64,000 nucleotides of DNA from Ruaniaceae bacterium KH17 (GCA_900199505.1 FZQV01000006.1:33395-97394); one strand, 5' to 3'; counted from the first letter of the stretch, positions 18,546 through 28,401 are shown. Numbers and translations are program-made. Notes: generated from the letters alone by a model not told the origin.

Positions 18546-20039
18546 ATGAACGTGATGGACGAGCTCGCGCGGGCGGAAGAGGTGAACGCCCAATTGCGCA
18601 CTCAACGCAACGATCGCTGGTACCCCGGCTTCCACATCGCGGCGCCGGCCGGCTGGATCAACGACCCGAACGGGATCTCGTTCTTTGGCGGTCGGTACCA
18701 CGTGTTCTACCAGCACAACCCGTACGCGGCCCATCACGCGAACATGCACTGGGGCCATGTCTCCTCGACGGACATGGTGACGTGGCGGCACGAGCCGATT
18801 GCGCTCGCGCCCAGCCTTGAGGCAGATCTCGACGGCGTCTACTCCGGTTCCGCTCTCGAGCACGAAGGCAAGCTCTACGCCTTCTACACCGGCCACCGCT
18901 GGTTCGGCGAGGAGATCGGTTCGAGGCAGGTGCAGTACCTCGCGATCTCCGAGGACGGCATCACGTTCGAGAAGCGCGGCGTGATCATCGACACGCCCGA
19001 GGGCATCCAGGACTTCCGCGACCCGAAGGTCTGGAAGATGGGCGAGACCTGGTACATGGTGGTGGCCGCCGAGTCGCTCGAGCGCCGCGGCCAGGTGTGG
19101 CTCTACACCTCCCAGAACCTCACGGACTGGGAGTACCAGGAAATCCTCTTCGAGGATCCGGATCCGGGCGTCTTCATGCTCGAATGCCCGGACTTCTTCC
19201 CGCTCGGTGAGCACTGGGTGCTGCTCTACGGCCCCATGGGCACCACCCCCACGGGGTACACGAACCGAAACGCCCACAACTCCGGATACGTGGTGGGAAA
19301 TTGGACGCCCGGCCAGCCCTTCGAGCCGCTCACCGAATATCGAATGCTCGATTGGGGCCACAACTTCTACGCCCCGCAAACCTTCGAAGCGCCCGACGGC
19401 CGCCGCATCGTCTATGCATGGATGGGCCACTTCGTCAGCCCGATCCCGCCGCAACTCACCGACGGCTGGTCCGGCCAACTCACGTTCCCCCGCGAGCTCA
19501 CGCTTACTCCAGATCTGCGGGTTGCGAGCCGGCGCATCGCCGAGCTTGCGCAACTTCGGACCGAAACGATCGACGTCGGGCCGCTGGAACTCGGCGCATA
19601 CGAGGACCGAGTCATCCTGCCCGACGGCGATCTGCTCGAGTTCGAGCTAGAGGTGGACCTCGCGCACACCACGGCCGAGCGATTCGGACTGCGGGTGCAC
19701 GCGACTCCCGACGGCGCCCACACTCTCGTGGGCTACGATCGAACCGGCCAGCATGTGTTCATCGACCGCCGGCTCACTGGCAACGGGGATCGCGGTTGCC
19801 GCGCCGCGCCAGTCAATGACGCGCTGCGCCTGCGCGTGCTCGTGGACCGCGGCTCGGTCGAGGTCTTCGCAAACGACGGCGAGGAGGCGCTCTCATCCTT
19901 CTCGTTCCCCAACGAGGGTAAGTGCTCGGTGACGATCTGCTCCGAGGCCGGTACTACCGCCGTCGGGACGTTGCGAATCCACCGCCTCCGTAGCATCTGG
20001 GATCGAGACGACGGCGGGGCATCACCCCCCGAAGTGTGA
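18546..20039 (+). CDS. Glycoside hydrolase family 32 beta-fructosidase
   Basis: 497 residues from the ATG at 18546, intracellular. WINDPNG carries the nucleophile Asp, FRDPKVWK the transition-state Asp and MLECPDFFPL the acid/base Glu; the C-terminal beta-sandwich follows. It hydrolyses sucrose, sucrose-6-phosphate or short fructans to release fructose. With the ABC importer and amylosucrase downstream it suggests uptake of unphosphorylated sucrose or fructo-oligosaccharides. Reading frames extending upstream to about 18099 overlap the divergent lipoprotein gene and are spurious. Confidence 0.92.
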   Translation: MNVMDELARAEEVNAQLRTQRNDRWYPGFHIAAPAGWINDPNGISFFGGRYHVFYQHNPYAAHHANMHWGHVSSTDMVTWRHEPIALAPSLEADLDGVYSGSALEHEGKLYAFYTGHRWFGEEIGSRQVQYLAISEDGITFEKRGVIIDTPEGIQDFRDPKVWKMGETWYMVVAAESLERRGQVWLYTSQNLTDWEYQEILFEDPDPGVFMLECPDFFPLGEHWVLLYGPMGTTPTGYTNRNAHNSGYVVGNWTPGQPFEPLTEYRMLDWGHNFYAPQTFEAPDGRRIVYAWMGHFVSPIPPQLTDGWSGQLTFPRELTLTPDLRVASRRIAELAQLRTETIDVGPLELGAYEDRVILPDGDLLEFELEVDLAHTTAERFGLRVHATPDGAHTLVGYDRTGQHVFIDRRLTGNGDRGCRAAPVNDALRLRVLVDRGSVEVFANDGEEALSSFSFPNEGKCSVTICSEAGTTAVGTLRIHRLRSIWDRDDGGASPPEV

Positions 20040-20049
20040 TGCCCCGCCG
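20012..20049. terminator. Bidirectional hairpin between GH32 and permease genes
   Basis: Perfect 14-base arms (20012-20025 and 20036-20049) with a 10-base loop include the GH32 stop codon and end 11 bases before the convergent permease stop. No T-run, but very stable. Confidence 0.75.
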
Positions 20050-20060
20050 GTCGAGCCCGG

Positions 20061-20951
20061 TCAGCCCTTCACTGCGCCGGACGACATTCCTCTGACGAGG
20101 AACTTCTGCAATCCGAAGAACACCAGCAGCGGCACGGTCATCGTAAGGAATGCGCCGGCCGTCAGAAGTTCCGCACCTTGACCCTGCGTGCCAAGCAACT
20201 GCTGCTGCTGCACGATGATCGTGGTGTTGGCCGGGTAGAGGAACAGCTTTGCTATGAGCAGGTCGTTCCACACCCAGAGGAACTGTAGGGTGGCGAACGC
20301 CGCGATTGCGGGCATCGACATCGGGGCCACCAGTTTCCAGAAGGTCTGGTAGTGGCTGGCGCCATCGATCTTGGCCGATTCGACGACCGAGTACGGCAAC
20401 GAGGACATGTAGTTCCGCAACGTGTAGAGACACAGCGGCATCCCAAATCCCGTATGCAGTAGCCACACGGCCACAAACTGCCCGGAGATGCCAATCCCGT
20501 TCGGGCCGAACAGGTTCAGCAGGGGCTGGAACGCGACCTGGATCGGCACCACCATCAGCGCGATGATCGTCACGAATAGAACCTCTTTGCCGGGGAAGTT
20601 CATGAACGTGAACGCGTACGCAGCGAACGCGGCGAACATGATCGGCAGGATTGTGGCCGGAATCGTCACCACGAGTGTGTTGACGAACCCGGTGCCCATG
20701 TTCGCGCCGCTGAGCACTCCGGCGTAGTTGTCGAGTGTCCAGCCTTGACCCGCAGGGTTGAAGAGCGCGGTCCACCACCCGGAGCTGGCCACGGATTCGC
20801 GGTCACGGAAGGAGCTGACGAGGAGCCCGATCGTCGGAATCGTCCAGAGCAGAGCCAGAACGACCATGACGACGATTGAGGTGATCGAGCGCGTGCGTCC
20901 GTCCTTCATTCGGCCCGGCTGTTTCTTGACGGTAATTGCGGTGGCGGTCAT
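20061..20951 (-). CDS. Carbohydrate ABC permease (MalG type)
   Basis: 296 residues with six hydrophobic segments and the cytoplasmic loop [20 protein letters not shown], the EAA motif that contacts the ATPase. An N-terminal basic tail precedes segment 1. It overlaps the upstream MalF-type gene by 4 bases. No ATPase gene is present, so a shared MsiK-type ATPase encoded elsewhere is expected, as usual in actinobacterial CUT1 systems. Confidence 0.92.
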   Translation of the reverse strand: MTATAITVKKQPGRMKDGRTRSITSIVVMVVLALLWTIPTIGLLVSSFRDRESVASSGWWTALFNPAGQGWTLDNYAGVLSGANMGTGFVNTLVVTIPATILPIMFAAFAAYAFTFMNFPGKEVLFVTIIALMVVPIQVAFQPLLNLFGPNGIGISGQFVAVWLLHTGFGMPLCLYTLRNYMSSLPYSVVESAKIDGASHYQTFWKLVAPMSMPAIAAFATLQFLWVWNDLLIAKLFLYPANTTIIVQQQQLLGTQGQGAELLTAGAFLTMTVPLLVFFGLQKFLVRGMSSGAVKG

Positions 20952-22063
20952 CGGGCCTGCTCCTTGCGGTAGTGCCGCACCTGATAGAACAAGATCGGCA
21001 TGACAAGTATGAGCAGGACGACGACGATGGCCGAGGCCCGGCCGGCACGCCCCGCTGTGAACAGTTCTTGGAAGAACATCAGAGCGATCACGTTCGTTCT
21101 CGCTTGGCCGTTCGTCAGCACGTACACAATGTCGAAGACCTTGAGCACGAGGATGACGACGGTAATGAACACCGTGATGATGGTCCCCTTGATCTGCGGG
21201 ATGATCACCTTGAAGAAGATCTGACGCTCATTTGCGCCGTCGATCCGGGCGGCCTCAAGGGTCTCCTCCGGCACATTCTTGATTGCGCCGGAGAGCAGCA
21301 CCATCGCGAATCCCGTCTGCATCCAGATCAAGATCACCATCATGAGCAGCGAGTTGAGCCGCCCGTCACTGATCCGGATCCAGTTGTTCTCGGTGCCAAG
21401 AATCGCGTTGAGCATGCCCACGTTGGGGTTCGCGTCGTAGATCAGCTTGCCCCAGATTGTCGAGGCGGCCACGAAGGAGATCGCCATCGGCAAGAAGACC
21501 AGCGCCTTGGAGACCTTCTCGCCGGTTGCCGAGAGCCGATCCGCGAAGAGTGCGACCACGACACCGAGCGCAACAGTCACTGCTGGAACGATAATCAACC
21601 AGAGCGCGTTGTTGGTGAGTGCGATCCAGAACTCGCCGTCGCTGAAGATTGCCTTGAAGTTGTCGAGGCCTACATACCTCGTACTGTTGTTGTTCGCGAA
21701 GGCATAGTTGACCGTCTGCGCCGCGGGATAGAGCAGCATCAACGCGATCAGTGCGAATGCAGGCAGCAGGAATGCGTAGGGAATCAGCCCCTCCTGAAAC
21801 TTCTGCGGCAACCCCTCAACGAAGACGTTGATGCAGTAGAACAGCAGAGCGGCGCCACCGATGCCAGCCAGCATGCCGACGAGGCCCATTACGATACGGT
21901 TGTTGAAGTACCACTCGGGGTAGTACGCCAACGAGAGGAACGTGTTCGCGATCAGCCAGCCGACAGCAAACGACCCGATCAGCCCCAGCAGGAGCTTGGC
22001 GGGTTGCGCCGCGGAGGGCCCGCGTACCTCCACTGAGGGAGGCGAGATGGTGGCAGCGGTCAT
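20948..22063 (-). CDS. Carbohydrate ABC permease (MalF type)
   Basis: 371 residues, longer than the MalG partner, with two extra N-terminal membrane segments. The EAA loop is [20 protein letters not shown]. It overlaps the binding-protein gene upstream and the MalG gene downstream by 4 bases each, so the three genes form a tight operon. Given the neighbouring GH32 and amylosucrase, sucrose or fructo-oligosaccharide import is the best inference. Confidence 0.92.
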   Translation of the reverse strand: MTAATISPPSVEVRGPSAAQPAKLLLGLIGSFAVGWLIANTFLSLAYYPEWYFNNRIVMGLVGMLAGIGGAALLFYCINVFVEGLPQKFQEGLIPYAFLLPAFALIALMLLYPAAQTVNYAFANNNSTRYVGLDNFKAIFSDGEFWIALTNNALWLIIVPAVTVALGVVVALFADRLSATGEKVSKALVFLPMAISFVAASTIWGKLIYDANPNVGMLNAILGTENNWIRISDGRLNSLLMMVILIWMQTGFAMVLLSGAIKNVPEETLEAARIDGANERQIFFKVIIPQIKGTIITVFITVVILVLKVFDIVYVLTNGQARTNVIALMFFQELFTAGRAGRASAIVVVLLILVMPILFYQVRHYRKEQAR

Positions 22064-23445
22064 GAGTCGGATTCCTCATCGGACTCGTCTTGTGGCCAAC
22101 TCGCCTGGATCTCGGCCGTCACTTGCTCGGCGGTCTTCTCGCCGGAGAGCCATGAGACCATGCCACTCCAGAAGGTTCCACCACCGACGGCGTTCGGCAT
22201 GAGGTCGGAGCCGTCGAAGCGGAAGACGTCCGCCGCAGACACCATTCCCGCGGTTGCTCGAGTGATGTCATCCGCGTAGTTGCTTGCATCGAAGGTGCGG
22301 TGCGGTGAGAGCCACCCGCCACCGGCTGCCCATGGGCCACCGAACTGGTCGGAAGTAAGGAAGTTCATCACCGTGATCGAGTCAGGGTCGTTCCCGTTCA
22401 TGAGCGCGGCGAGGTCGCCACCACCGAGCATCGGCTGGCCCTGGTACTCGGCGTCGGCGCCGCCACGTGGGAAGACGAAGAGCCCCACCTGGTTGTCGAG
22501 ATCCGAGAGGATGTTCGACGGGAAGAAGCCCGTCACAAAGTTGCCTTGGCGCTCCAACATGCACCCTGGCGGGTCCTGCCATGCGGGCAGCATCGCGTCG
22601 CTGAATGCCGTTGCCAGCACGCCTGAGCGCCCACCGAGCACGTTGCCTTCGATATCGAGCATCTCGCCGAGCGCGTCGAATGCGGCGATCACACGCTCGT
22701 CATTGAAGGGGATGTCGTTGGAGACCCACTGGTCATAGACCTCGGGGCCCCAGAGGCGCAGCATGTACTCTTCGATCCAATCCGTGCCAACCCATCCTGT
22801 TGCGTTGTCGGACTCCCACCCCATGCACCACGGGGTCTGGCCATCCGCGCGCATCGCGGCAGCCAGATCGCTGAGTTCGTCGAGGTTCGCGGGTTCGGCG
22901 TTGTAGCCACCCTCCTCGAAAGCGATCTTCGGGTACCAGACAACGGACTTGACGGCCATGCGCATTGGAGCGCCATACACGCGACCGTTCAGCCGCGCGG
23001 ACTCGAGGAAGCCGGGGACCAGAGTGCGGTTGATTTCATCGAAGTCGAGATATGTGTCGATCGGCTGGATGTAGCCCTGCTTCGCGAGCTCCAGCAGGCC
23101 TCCCGGCTGCGGGAAGATCGCGATATCGGGAGCCTGTCCCGAACTCGTGCGCAAGCGGATCAGGTTGGTGAAGTCTTGATCGCTCGTGTACTGCACGTCA
23201 ATGCCCGTCTCCGCTTCGAAATCGGCCAGAGAAGCGTTGAAGAGATCGGCCTCACCGCCACCAAAGGCGCCAAGGACGGTCACGACCTTGTCCCCGTCCA
23301 CCTCCGAGTTGTCGGCGACGCCGTCGCCTCCTCCGCCAGCGGAGCCGCCAACTCTGTTCGGATCCTGCAGGCACCCCGTGAGGAGTAACGCTCCCGCAGC
23401 TCCTACTGCTGCGAACGCCATGAGGCGTCGCCTCGTCTCTCGCAT
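22060..23445 (-). CDS. Sugar-binding lipoprotein of the ABC importer
   Basis: 461 residues starting MRETRRRLMAFAAVGAAGAL and then LLLTGC, a lipoprotein signal with its lipobox. The mature part fits family 1 extracellular solute-binding proteins (FNASLADFEAETGIDVQY, APDIAIFPQPGGLLELAKQG, WGPEVYDQW). AAGGGWLSPHRTFD resembles the binding site region of alpha-glucoside or trehalose receptors. The ribosome binding site is AAGGAG. It delivers sugar to the two permeases encoded downstream. Confidence 0.92.
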   Translation of the reverse strand: MRETRRRLMAFAAVGAAGALLLTGCLQDPNRVGGSAGGGGDGVADNSEVDGDKVVTVLGAFGGGEADLFNASLADFEAETGIDVQYTSDQDFTNLIRLRTSSGQAPDIAIFPQPGGLLELAKQGYIQPIDTYLDFDEINRTLVPGFLESARLNGRVYGAPMRMAVKSVVWYPKIAFEEGGYNAEPANLDELSDLAAAMRADGQTPWCMGWESDNATGWVGTDWIEEYMLRLWGPEVYDQWVSNDIPFNDERVIAAFDALGEMLDIEGNVLGGRSGVLATAFSDAMLPAWQDPPGCMLERQGNFVTGFFPSNILSDLDNQVGLFVFPRGGADAEYQGQPMLGGGDLAALMNGNDPDSITVMNFLTSDQFGGPWAAGGGWLSPHRTFDASNYADDITRATAGMVSAADVFRFDGSDLMPNAVGGGTFWSGMVSWLSGEKTAEQVTAEIQASWPQDESDEESDS

Positions 23446-23470
23446 CCTGACTCCTTTGTCGCTCCCAAAC

Positions 23471-23489
23471 TCACACCCTGTCGGTGTGA
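23471..23489 (-). promoter_or_regulatory. Operator-like palindrome upstream of the sugar ABC operon
   Basis: TCACACC CTGTC GGTGTGA is a perfect 7-5-7 inverted repeat 26-44 bases upstream of the binding-protein start. It fits a repressor site for the importer operon; the regulator was not identified. Confidence 0.55.
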
Positions 23490-23563
23490 CCTACGACATA
23501 TGCTAGGCGGAGGTTGCGCTGGCGGGAAGAGGTTGCCCCTCTGGAAGGCAGGCGGACTCGATT

Positions 23564-23827
23564 GTGGTGAGAGACCAAATTGCGTCTGTGCGCTCGATGG
23601 GTTTTCGTCGCCAAGACGACGCCGACGGCGTCAGCTTCTATGCCGAGACAGCGATTGACATCCAGATTCCTGTCCTCGGCGCGCTATTGAACTGGCTAGC
23701 CCGACCGTTTCTCTTCTCCCGAGCCACGGCAGATCACTGGATCCGTCACCACATCGAGGAAACCGGCCGCACCAGCGACATCCTTCCGGCCATCTACAAT
23801 GCCGCTCACCCGATGAACCAGGACTAG
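23564..23827 (+). pseudogene. Small ORF, possible gene remnant
   Basis: 87 residues from a GTG with no clear ribosome binding site. The text has a coherent protein-like end (IQIPVLGALLNWLARPFLFS, then TADHWIRHHIEETG), suggesting the C-terminal part of a larger, perhaps SRPBCC-like protein whose N-terminal part is missing. It sits between the divergent ABC operon promoter and the amylosucrase end. It could also be a genuine small protein. Confidence 0.35.
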
Positions 23828-23872
23828 CTGGCACGTTGCTTCGGCCCGGTCCGCTCACAACCAGCGGCAAGG

Positions 23873-23910
23873 TGTTTCGACTCCGGCTACGCCTGCGCTC
23901 AACCAGCGGT
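23873..23910. repeat. Dispersed repeat family B relative at the amylosucrase stop
   Basis: On the minus strand this reads CGCTGGTTGAGCGCAGGCG then GTAGCCGGAGTCGAAAC, the common GGTTGAGCG...GTCGAAAC intergenic repeat. Its TGA is the stop codon of the amylosucrase gene (23899-23901). Confidence 0.5.
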
Positions 23911-25800
23911 ACGCGGCGTCACCTTGAGCCAGAGCACGCCGTGGGCTGGGATGTTCACGCCACCGCTTAGATCGTGTGCCTCGCCCGAGATGAGGTCGAC
24001 GGCGTCCGGCTCGAACCCCGCGAATCGGTGTGTTGAGAGTAGGGCTGGGTGGTCGTCGACGTTCGCAAGCACCACAATCCGCGTTCCCTCGCCGGGGCGT
24101 TGGAAGCCGAGCACGTGCCCGTTGTTCGTGACGAACTCGATCAGCTCGTTGCCCGCGAACTCCGGGGTCTCGCGCCGCACCTCGAATAGCCGCGTGAGCC
24201 GCTGGAAGATGCGCCCTGACATGGTGCGCGGGTCCTCCCGAACCGCGTAGGCGCCGTCGGGCCGGAAAGGCCTGTGCACCCAGCGCGAATCCCCCGCCTC
24301 GGCCGGCCGGTTGCGGTAGTAGTAGTCGTTGAGCTGGCCCACCTCATCGCCGAGGTAGAGAAGCGGGATGCCGCCCGTGGAGAGCGCGAGCGCGTGGGCG
24401 AGGATCACGCGGTCCTCGCCGCCGTCGTCGCCCTTCTCCACCCCGGCGAGCGAGGCCGTGGTTCCCGCCACCCGGGCGTCGCCGGTCTTGGGGTTCTCCT
24501 GGAACGGCACGCCGCGCGCGAAGCCACCCGCGAAGCGCCCCACATAGAAGTCGTTGAGGAAGCGCCGGTGGGCGTGGCCGTCGATCCCGAGCGCCATCGC
24601 GTCCTCGTCTGAGAACGTCCAGCCGATGTCATCGTGACTACGCACGTAGTTCACCCACGCCGTGCCGGGCGGGAGCGCGTGCCGGTGGACGAGTGCCTGG
24701 TTGAGCAGCCGCGCGTCCCGGGTGGCGAGCGCCTCCCACGTGAGCGCCATCTGGAGCGGATTGTACGAGATCTGGCACTCGCCGGGGGAGATGTATTCGA
24801 TCACCTCGTCCGGGTGCACGATCGCCTCGGACTTGAACAGTAGGCTCGGCGCCGCGATCCGTAGCACCTCGTTGAATGCCTGGAGTAGCAGATGCGCCTC
24901 GGGGAGCGACTCGCAGGGTGTGCCGAGCTTCTTCCAAATGAACGCAACCGCGTCCATCCGCAGGATCTCGATGCCCTGGTTCGCGAGGAACAGCATCTCG
25001 CCGGCCATCGCGCGGAACACGGCCGGGTTGGCATAGTTGAGGTCCCACTGGAAGTGATAGAACGTGGACCAGATCCAGCGGCCGTCCGGGAGCTGGATGA
25101 ACGAGCCGGGGTGATCGTCCGGGAAGATCTCGCGCGTGGTCCGCTCGTACTGATCGGGCAGCTCGCGATCGGGGAAGATCAGGTAGAAATCCTCGAACCC
25201 AGGCTCGCCCGCCACGCACTTCTGCGCCCACTCGTGCTCGCTACTCGTGTGGTTGAAGATGAAGTCCACCACCGGCGAGATCCCCGCCGCGCGGAGCTTC
25301 GTCGCGAGCGCGCGTAGCTCGGCCATCGTGCCCAGCTTCGGGTCCACCTCGCGGTAGCTGCTCACGGCATACCCGCCGTCGTTATCGCCCTCGGGCGATT
25401 TGAAGAGCGGCATCAGGTGGAGATAGGTGAGCCCGAGCTCCGTGAAGTACGGGATCTGGTTCCCAACTCCGGCCAGAGAGCCCGCGTAGCGATCGGCATA
25501 GCAGACCCCGCCGAGCATCTTCTCGGAGGTGAACCACGTGGGGTCCGCAGCGCGGGCGGCGTCCAGCTCCTTCAGATCGCGTGGGCGCTCGTTCCACGAT
25601 TCCTGCGCGACGGCGATCACCTCGGCCAGCGCTTCGAGGAGCCCCTCGCGCTCGCCATAGATTTGCTGGAAGAGGCCGTGAAGCGTGGGGAAATGCTCCT
25701 CATACCGGGCCGCGAAATCGCCGTCGAACGGGCCCGACTTCGCTTCGGCGGCGGTTCGGCAATAGTCCAGGTCCGCGTACAGGTTGCTGAGAGTACCCAC
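23899..25800 (-). CDS. Amylosucrase (GH13 subfamily 4)
   Basis: About 633 residues from a GTG at 25800, four bases after a strong AAGGAGG. The GH13 motifs are VDFIFNHTSSEHEWA, ILRMDAVAF (nucleophile Asp), LFKSEAIVHP (acid/base Glu) and YVRSHDDIGWTF. WSTFYHFQWDLNYANPAVF and the N-terminal helical region are typical of GH13_4 amylosucrases or sucrose hydrolases. The enzyme splits sucrose, either building an alpha-1,4-glucan with release of fructose or simply hydrolysing it. Near GH32 and a sugar importer this gives two routes for sucrose use. A trehalose-synthase-like role is less likely. Confidence 0.85.
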   Translation of the reverse strand: MGTLSNLYADLDYCRTAAEAKSGPFDGDFAARYEEHFPTLHGLFQQIYGEREGLLEALAEVIAVAQESWNERPRDLKELDAARAADPTWFTSEKMLGGVCYADRYAGSLAGVGNQIPYFTELGLTYLHLMPLFKSPEGDNDGGYAVSSYREVDPKLGTMAELRALATKLRAAGISPVVDFIFNHTSSEHEWAQKCVAGEPGFEDFYLIFPDRELPDQYERTTREIFPDDHPGSFIQLPDGRWIWSTFYHFQWDLNYANPAVFRAMAGEMLFLANQGIEILRMDAVAFIWKKLGTPCESLPEAHLLLQAFNEVLRIAAPSLLFKSEAIVHPDEVIEYISPGECQISYNPLQMALTWEALATRDARLLNQALVHRHALPPGTAWVNYVRSHDDIGWTFSDEDAMALGIDGHAHRRFLNDFYVGRFAGGFARGVPFQENPKTGDARVAGTTASLAGVEKGDDGGEDRVILAHALALSTGGIPLLYLGDEVGQLNDYYYRNRPAEAGDSRWVHRPFRPDGAYAVREDPRTMSGRIFQRLTRLFEVRRETPEFAGNELIEFVTNNGHVLGFQRPGEGTRIVVLANVDDHPALLSTHRFAGFEPDAVDLISGEAHDLSGGVNIPAHGVLWLKVTPRTAG

Positions 25801-25958
25801 GATGCCTCCTTGCCCGGCGCCCGCCTCCGTGCGGCAACGCTCTACGTGAAGGCTACCAACGAAGAGTGCGCTAGTGGCAGGGTTTTCGCCCTCCACCAGC
25901 GCACTCTTGCCCCCCGCTTCGAGCCGCCCCCCCGCGGTCTCGAGTTCGACTGCCCGTC

Positions 25959-26810
25959 CTACTGGACGGCCACGAAGATCTTGTCAGAGAACATATCGAC
26001 CGTGATAGCGAGGGTGCCGTCCGCGACACCCTCGGCGGGAACCTGGAGGATCGCGTTCCCGGTCGTCGACGCGCCCTCGTACAGGGTGGTCAGGCTGTCG
26101 AACGCGTCCGGTGCCACGGCGAAGGTGTCGAAGCTCAGCGCGTCGAAGGTGTTCCCGCCGGCAGAGACGTACTCAACCAGAGCCCACGGCATGGCGCCCG
26201 CGGCGTCGCTACCGGTGTACGTGGCGGTCAGATTCACGAGGATGTAGACGTTGCCATCTTCGGGCGGATCGTTGAACTCGTTCTCGGCCATGACGGCGTC
26301 GGTCGCATCGAGATCGACGCCGTTGACCACTAAGGTCCAGTCATCCGTTCTGAGCTCGGTTCCGATCGGGTACGGGTTCGCGCGGGTGCCGTCCGGTCCC
26401 GCGGACTCGGCCGCATCCTCACCGGTGGCCGCGTCGTCGTCCGGCTCGGCAGATTCAGTTGCCGCGGGCGGCTGGGCGGTGACGTTCTCGTTGAAGGCGT
26501 CGTCGACGGCGTTGCCTACCACCGCGACGAACACAATCACTCCCACGATCGTTCCCACGATTGAGATGATCAGTGCCGCGAGTGCGCCACCACGCCTCTT
26601 GTTCTTCGCCACGAGCGCCACGATCGAGAGAATGAATGCGATCGGCAGCAGGATCCAGCCGACGATAAGCGCGCCCGGAATGCACGCGAAGATGAAGCCA
26701 ACGATCGCCAGCACCAGCGCGATAGTCCCCAGCGTGTTCTTCGCGGGGGGTTCGGGCTGCGGCGCGGCTGGGACGGGGTAAGCGGGTGAAGGGGGAGTCT
26801 GACTGGTCAT
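25959..26810 (-). CDS. DUF4190/DUF4352-like membrane-anchored protein
   Basis: 283 residues: a Pro-rich cytosolic N-terminus (about 25), two or three membrane segments (TIALVLAIVGFIFACIPGA, LAALIISIVGTIVGVIVFVA), an acidic linker and a secreted beta-rich domain (about residues 145-283; NPYPIGTELRTDDWTLVVNG) of the DUF4352 immunoglobulin-like type. It probably acts outside the membrane; the role is unknown. It is divergent from the histidine kinase gene with a shared 168-base intergenic region, so it could be a target or sensor partner. Confidence 0.75.
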   Translation of the reverse strand: MTSQTPPSPAYPVPAAPQPEPPAKNTLGTIALVLAIVGFIFACIPGALIVGWILLPIAFILSIVALVAKNKRRGGALAALIISIVGTIVGVIVFVAVVGNAVDDAFNENVTAQPPAATESAEPDDDAATGEDAAESAGPDGTRANPYPIGTELRTDDWTLVVNGVDLDATDAVMAENEFNDPPEDGNVYILVNLTATYTGSDAAGAMPWALVEYVSAGGNTFDALSFDTFAVAPDAFDSLTTLYEGASTTGNAILQVPAEGVADGTLAITVDMFSDKIFVAVQ

Positions 26811-26898
26811 GGTTCCTAGCCTCTCGGCGCAACGTGCGCGATGTGTGATGACTCGAGCCTCCCGGTTTCGCTAGGGCCCGCGCGCCGCCCATTCGGGT

Positions 26899-26939
26899 CG
26901 AGTGGGATGCCCGATCGGGCATGGCTCGCTACCCACTCG
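26899..26939. promoter_or_regulatory. Nested palindrome in a divergent promoter region
   Basis: A perfect 16-base palindrome ATGCCCGATCGGGCAT (26907-26922) sits inside outer arms CGAGTGGG (26899-26906) and CCCACTCG (26932-26939), 40-80 bases before the kinase start. It looks like a regulator binding site or cruciform. Confidence 0.5.
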
Positions 26940-26978
26940 GGCGTGGGCGATGTCAGCGAGCGTCATTAGGCTTGCGAT

Positions 26979-28184
26979 ATGAGGCGGTGGGCGCTGCGGT
27001 TCGGCCGCATACTGGCGGTGATCCTGATGATCGCCGTCGGCCTGGTCCTTCTCTCGTTCGCCATCCTGGCCGATTCTCGGAACACTCTGCCCGACGGCGA
27101 GACGCTCACGAACCTCGGTCTCGTCCGGTTTGCGTGTGGGTTCTTCGCGCTCTTCCTGATCCCCTTCTATCGCCGCACTCCACTCCTCTTGATTGGTGCA
27201 GGGGCGCTCTGCGCGGTGGGCGTTGGAACCGACCCGTTTGTGCTCGCGATCGGACTGACCGTGTGGCTCGGCCGTGCCGAGAAGCGCTGGGAGTGGTGGG
27301 TGTTCGGCGGAGGGATGGCGGCGATCCTCGTGAGTGCCGTGCGGATGCTGCTCATGGTGCGCCTCCAGGCGGACGACGTGCGAGAGGTCGGCATGATCGC
27401 GATCCCGGTGCTCCTCGTGCTCTGTCTCTGCCTGATCGTGGGAATCGGGATGTGGAGCCGCCAACGCAAACGCACGGAAGTGGCGGCAGCCTCAGCGGAC
27501 AAGGCACAGCGGAGCGCGGATCAGCTCGCGGGCGATCTGGCGCGGCAACGTGAGCGTGAAGATCTTGCCCGCGAGGTCCACGACACTCTTGCGAGCCGGC
27601 TCTCGGCGATCGCGCTTCAGACGGGGAGCCTCGAAGACGTGGCGCGCAAGGCGGGAGATCCCGAACTCGACGACGCGATGCGTGCGGTTCGCGCGAATGC
27701 CACGAGCGCGCTGGGGGACCTGCGTTCCCTGCTTTCTTCTTTGCGCGCAGGTGGTGCACAGGCGCAGTCCCCCTCGGCTCCGCCGGCGGGGATCAGCGAC
27801 ATCAACGATCTGTTCACCGATGCCAGCGCCGCGGGCCTCTCGATCACGCCATACGTTGTGCTTGACGGATTCGCCGAAGCGCCGGATGGGCTGCGGCGTG
27901 CCGTCATTCGGATTACGCAGGAGGCGCTCACGAACGCGCTCCGGCACAGCTCGGACAAGGCCGTGAGCGTGCGCATCGAGGGGGCGCCCGGCCAGGGGAT
28001 CCGGCTCGAGTACCGGAACCGCTACGGATATGGACCGGACGAGTTCGACGACGGCGCGGGAAGTGGTCTCCACGGTGTAGCGGAGCGGGCGCGGCTCGTG
28101 GGCGGGCGTGCACAGTACTCGCGTTCGAATGGGGAGTTTGCGCTCGCCGTCGAGCTGCCGTGGGCCACGGAGCGCACTAGATGA
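26979..28184 (+). CDS. Two-component sensor histidine kinase (NarL-partner type)
   Basis: 401 residues. About four to five N-terminal membrane segments (to residue ~155) precede a coiled coil, the HisKA_3 dimerisation segment REDLAREVHDTLASRLSAIA (phosphorylated His) and an HATPase domain with ITQEALTNALRHS (N box) and GSGLHGVAERARLVGG (G box). It senses an unknown membrane signal and phosphorylates the response regulator encoded 325 bases downstream. Repeat families A and C separate the two genes. Confidence 0.9.
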   Translation: MRRWALRFGRILAVILMIAVGLVLLSFAILADSRNTLPDGETLTNLGLVRFACGFFALFLIPFYRRTPLLLIGAGALCAVGVGTDPFVLAIGLTVWLGRAEKRWEWWVFGGGMAAILVSAVRMLLMVRLQADDVREVGMIAIPVLLVLCLCLIVGIGMWSRQRKRTEVAAASADKAQRSADQLAGDLARQREREDLAREVHDTLASRLSAIALQTGSLEDVARKAGDPELDDAMRAVRANATSALGDLRSLLSSLRAGGAQAQSPSAPPAGISDINDLFTDASAAGLSITPYVVLDGFAEAPDGLRRAVIRITQEALTNALRHSSDKAVSVRIEGAPGQGIRLEYRNRYGYGPDEFDDGAGSGLHGVAERARLVGGRAQYSRSNGEFALAVELPWATERTR

Positions 28185-28236
28185 TTGCTTCCAAGCTGGG
28201 TTTATGACTCAACACACGCGTGCTAAGTGAACTCTT

Positions 28237-28342
28237 GTTATTCTGCGCGGAGCGTAGTCGCAGGGTCCAGAACGTACGTGGGGAATGGCGCACCACCATG
28301 GATCCTGCGACTCCCCAGCCTTCGGCTTCCGCGCAGGATGAC
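28237..28342. repeat. Dispersed repeat family C, copy 1
   Basis: Imperfect inverted ends GTTATTCTGCGCGG (28237-28250) and CCGCGCAGGATGAC (28329-28342), with inner GTCGCAGGGTCCAG and GGATCCTGCGAC. The related copy is at 55988-56083. It lies between the kinase and response regulator genes. Confidence 0.7.
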
Positions 28343-28401
28343 AAAGAATGCGAACTCAACACCAGACGCAAACACCGTCACACCTAGGAATCAATCATCT
28401 A

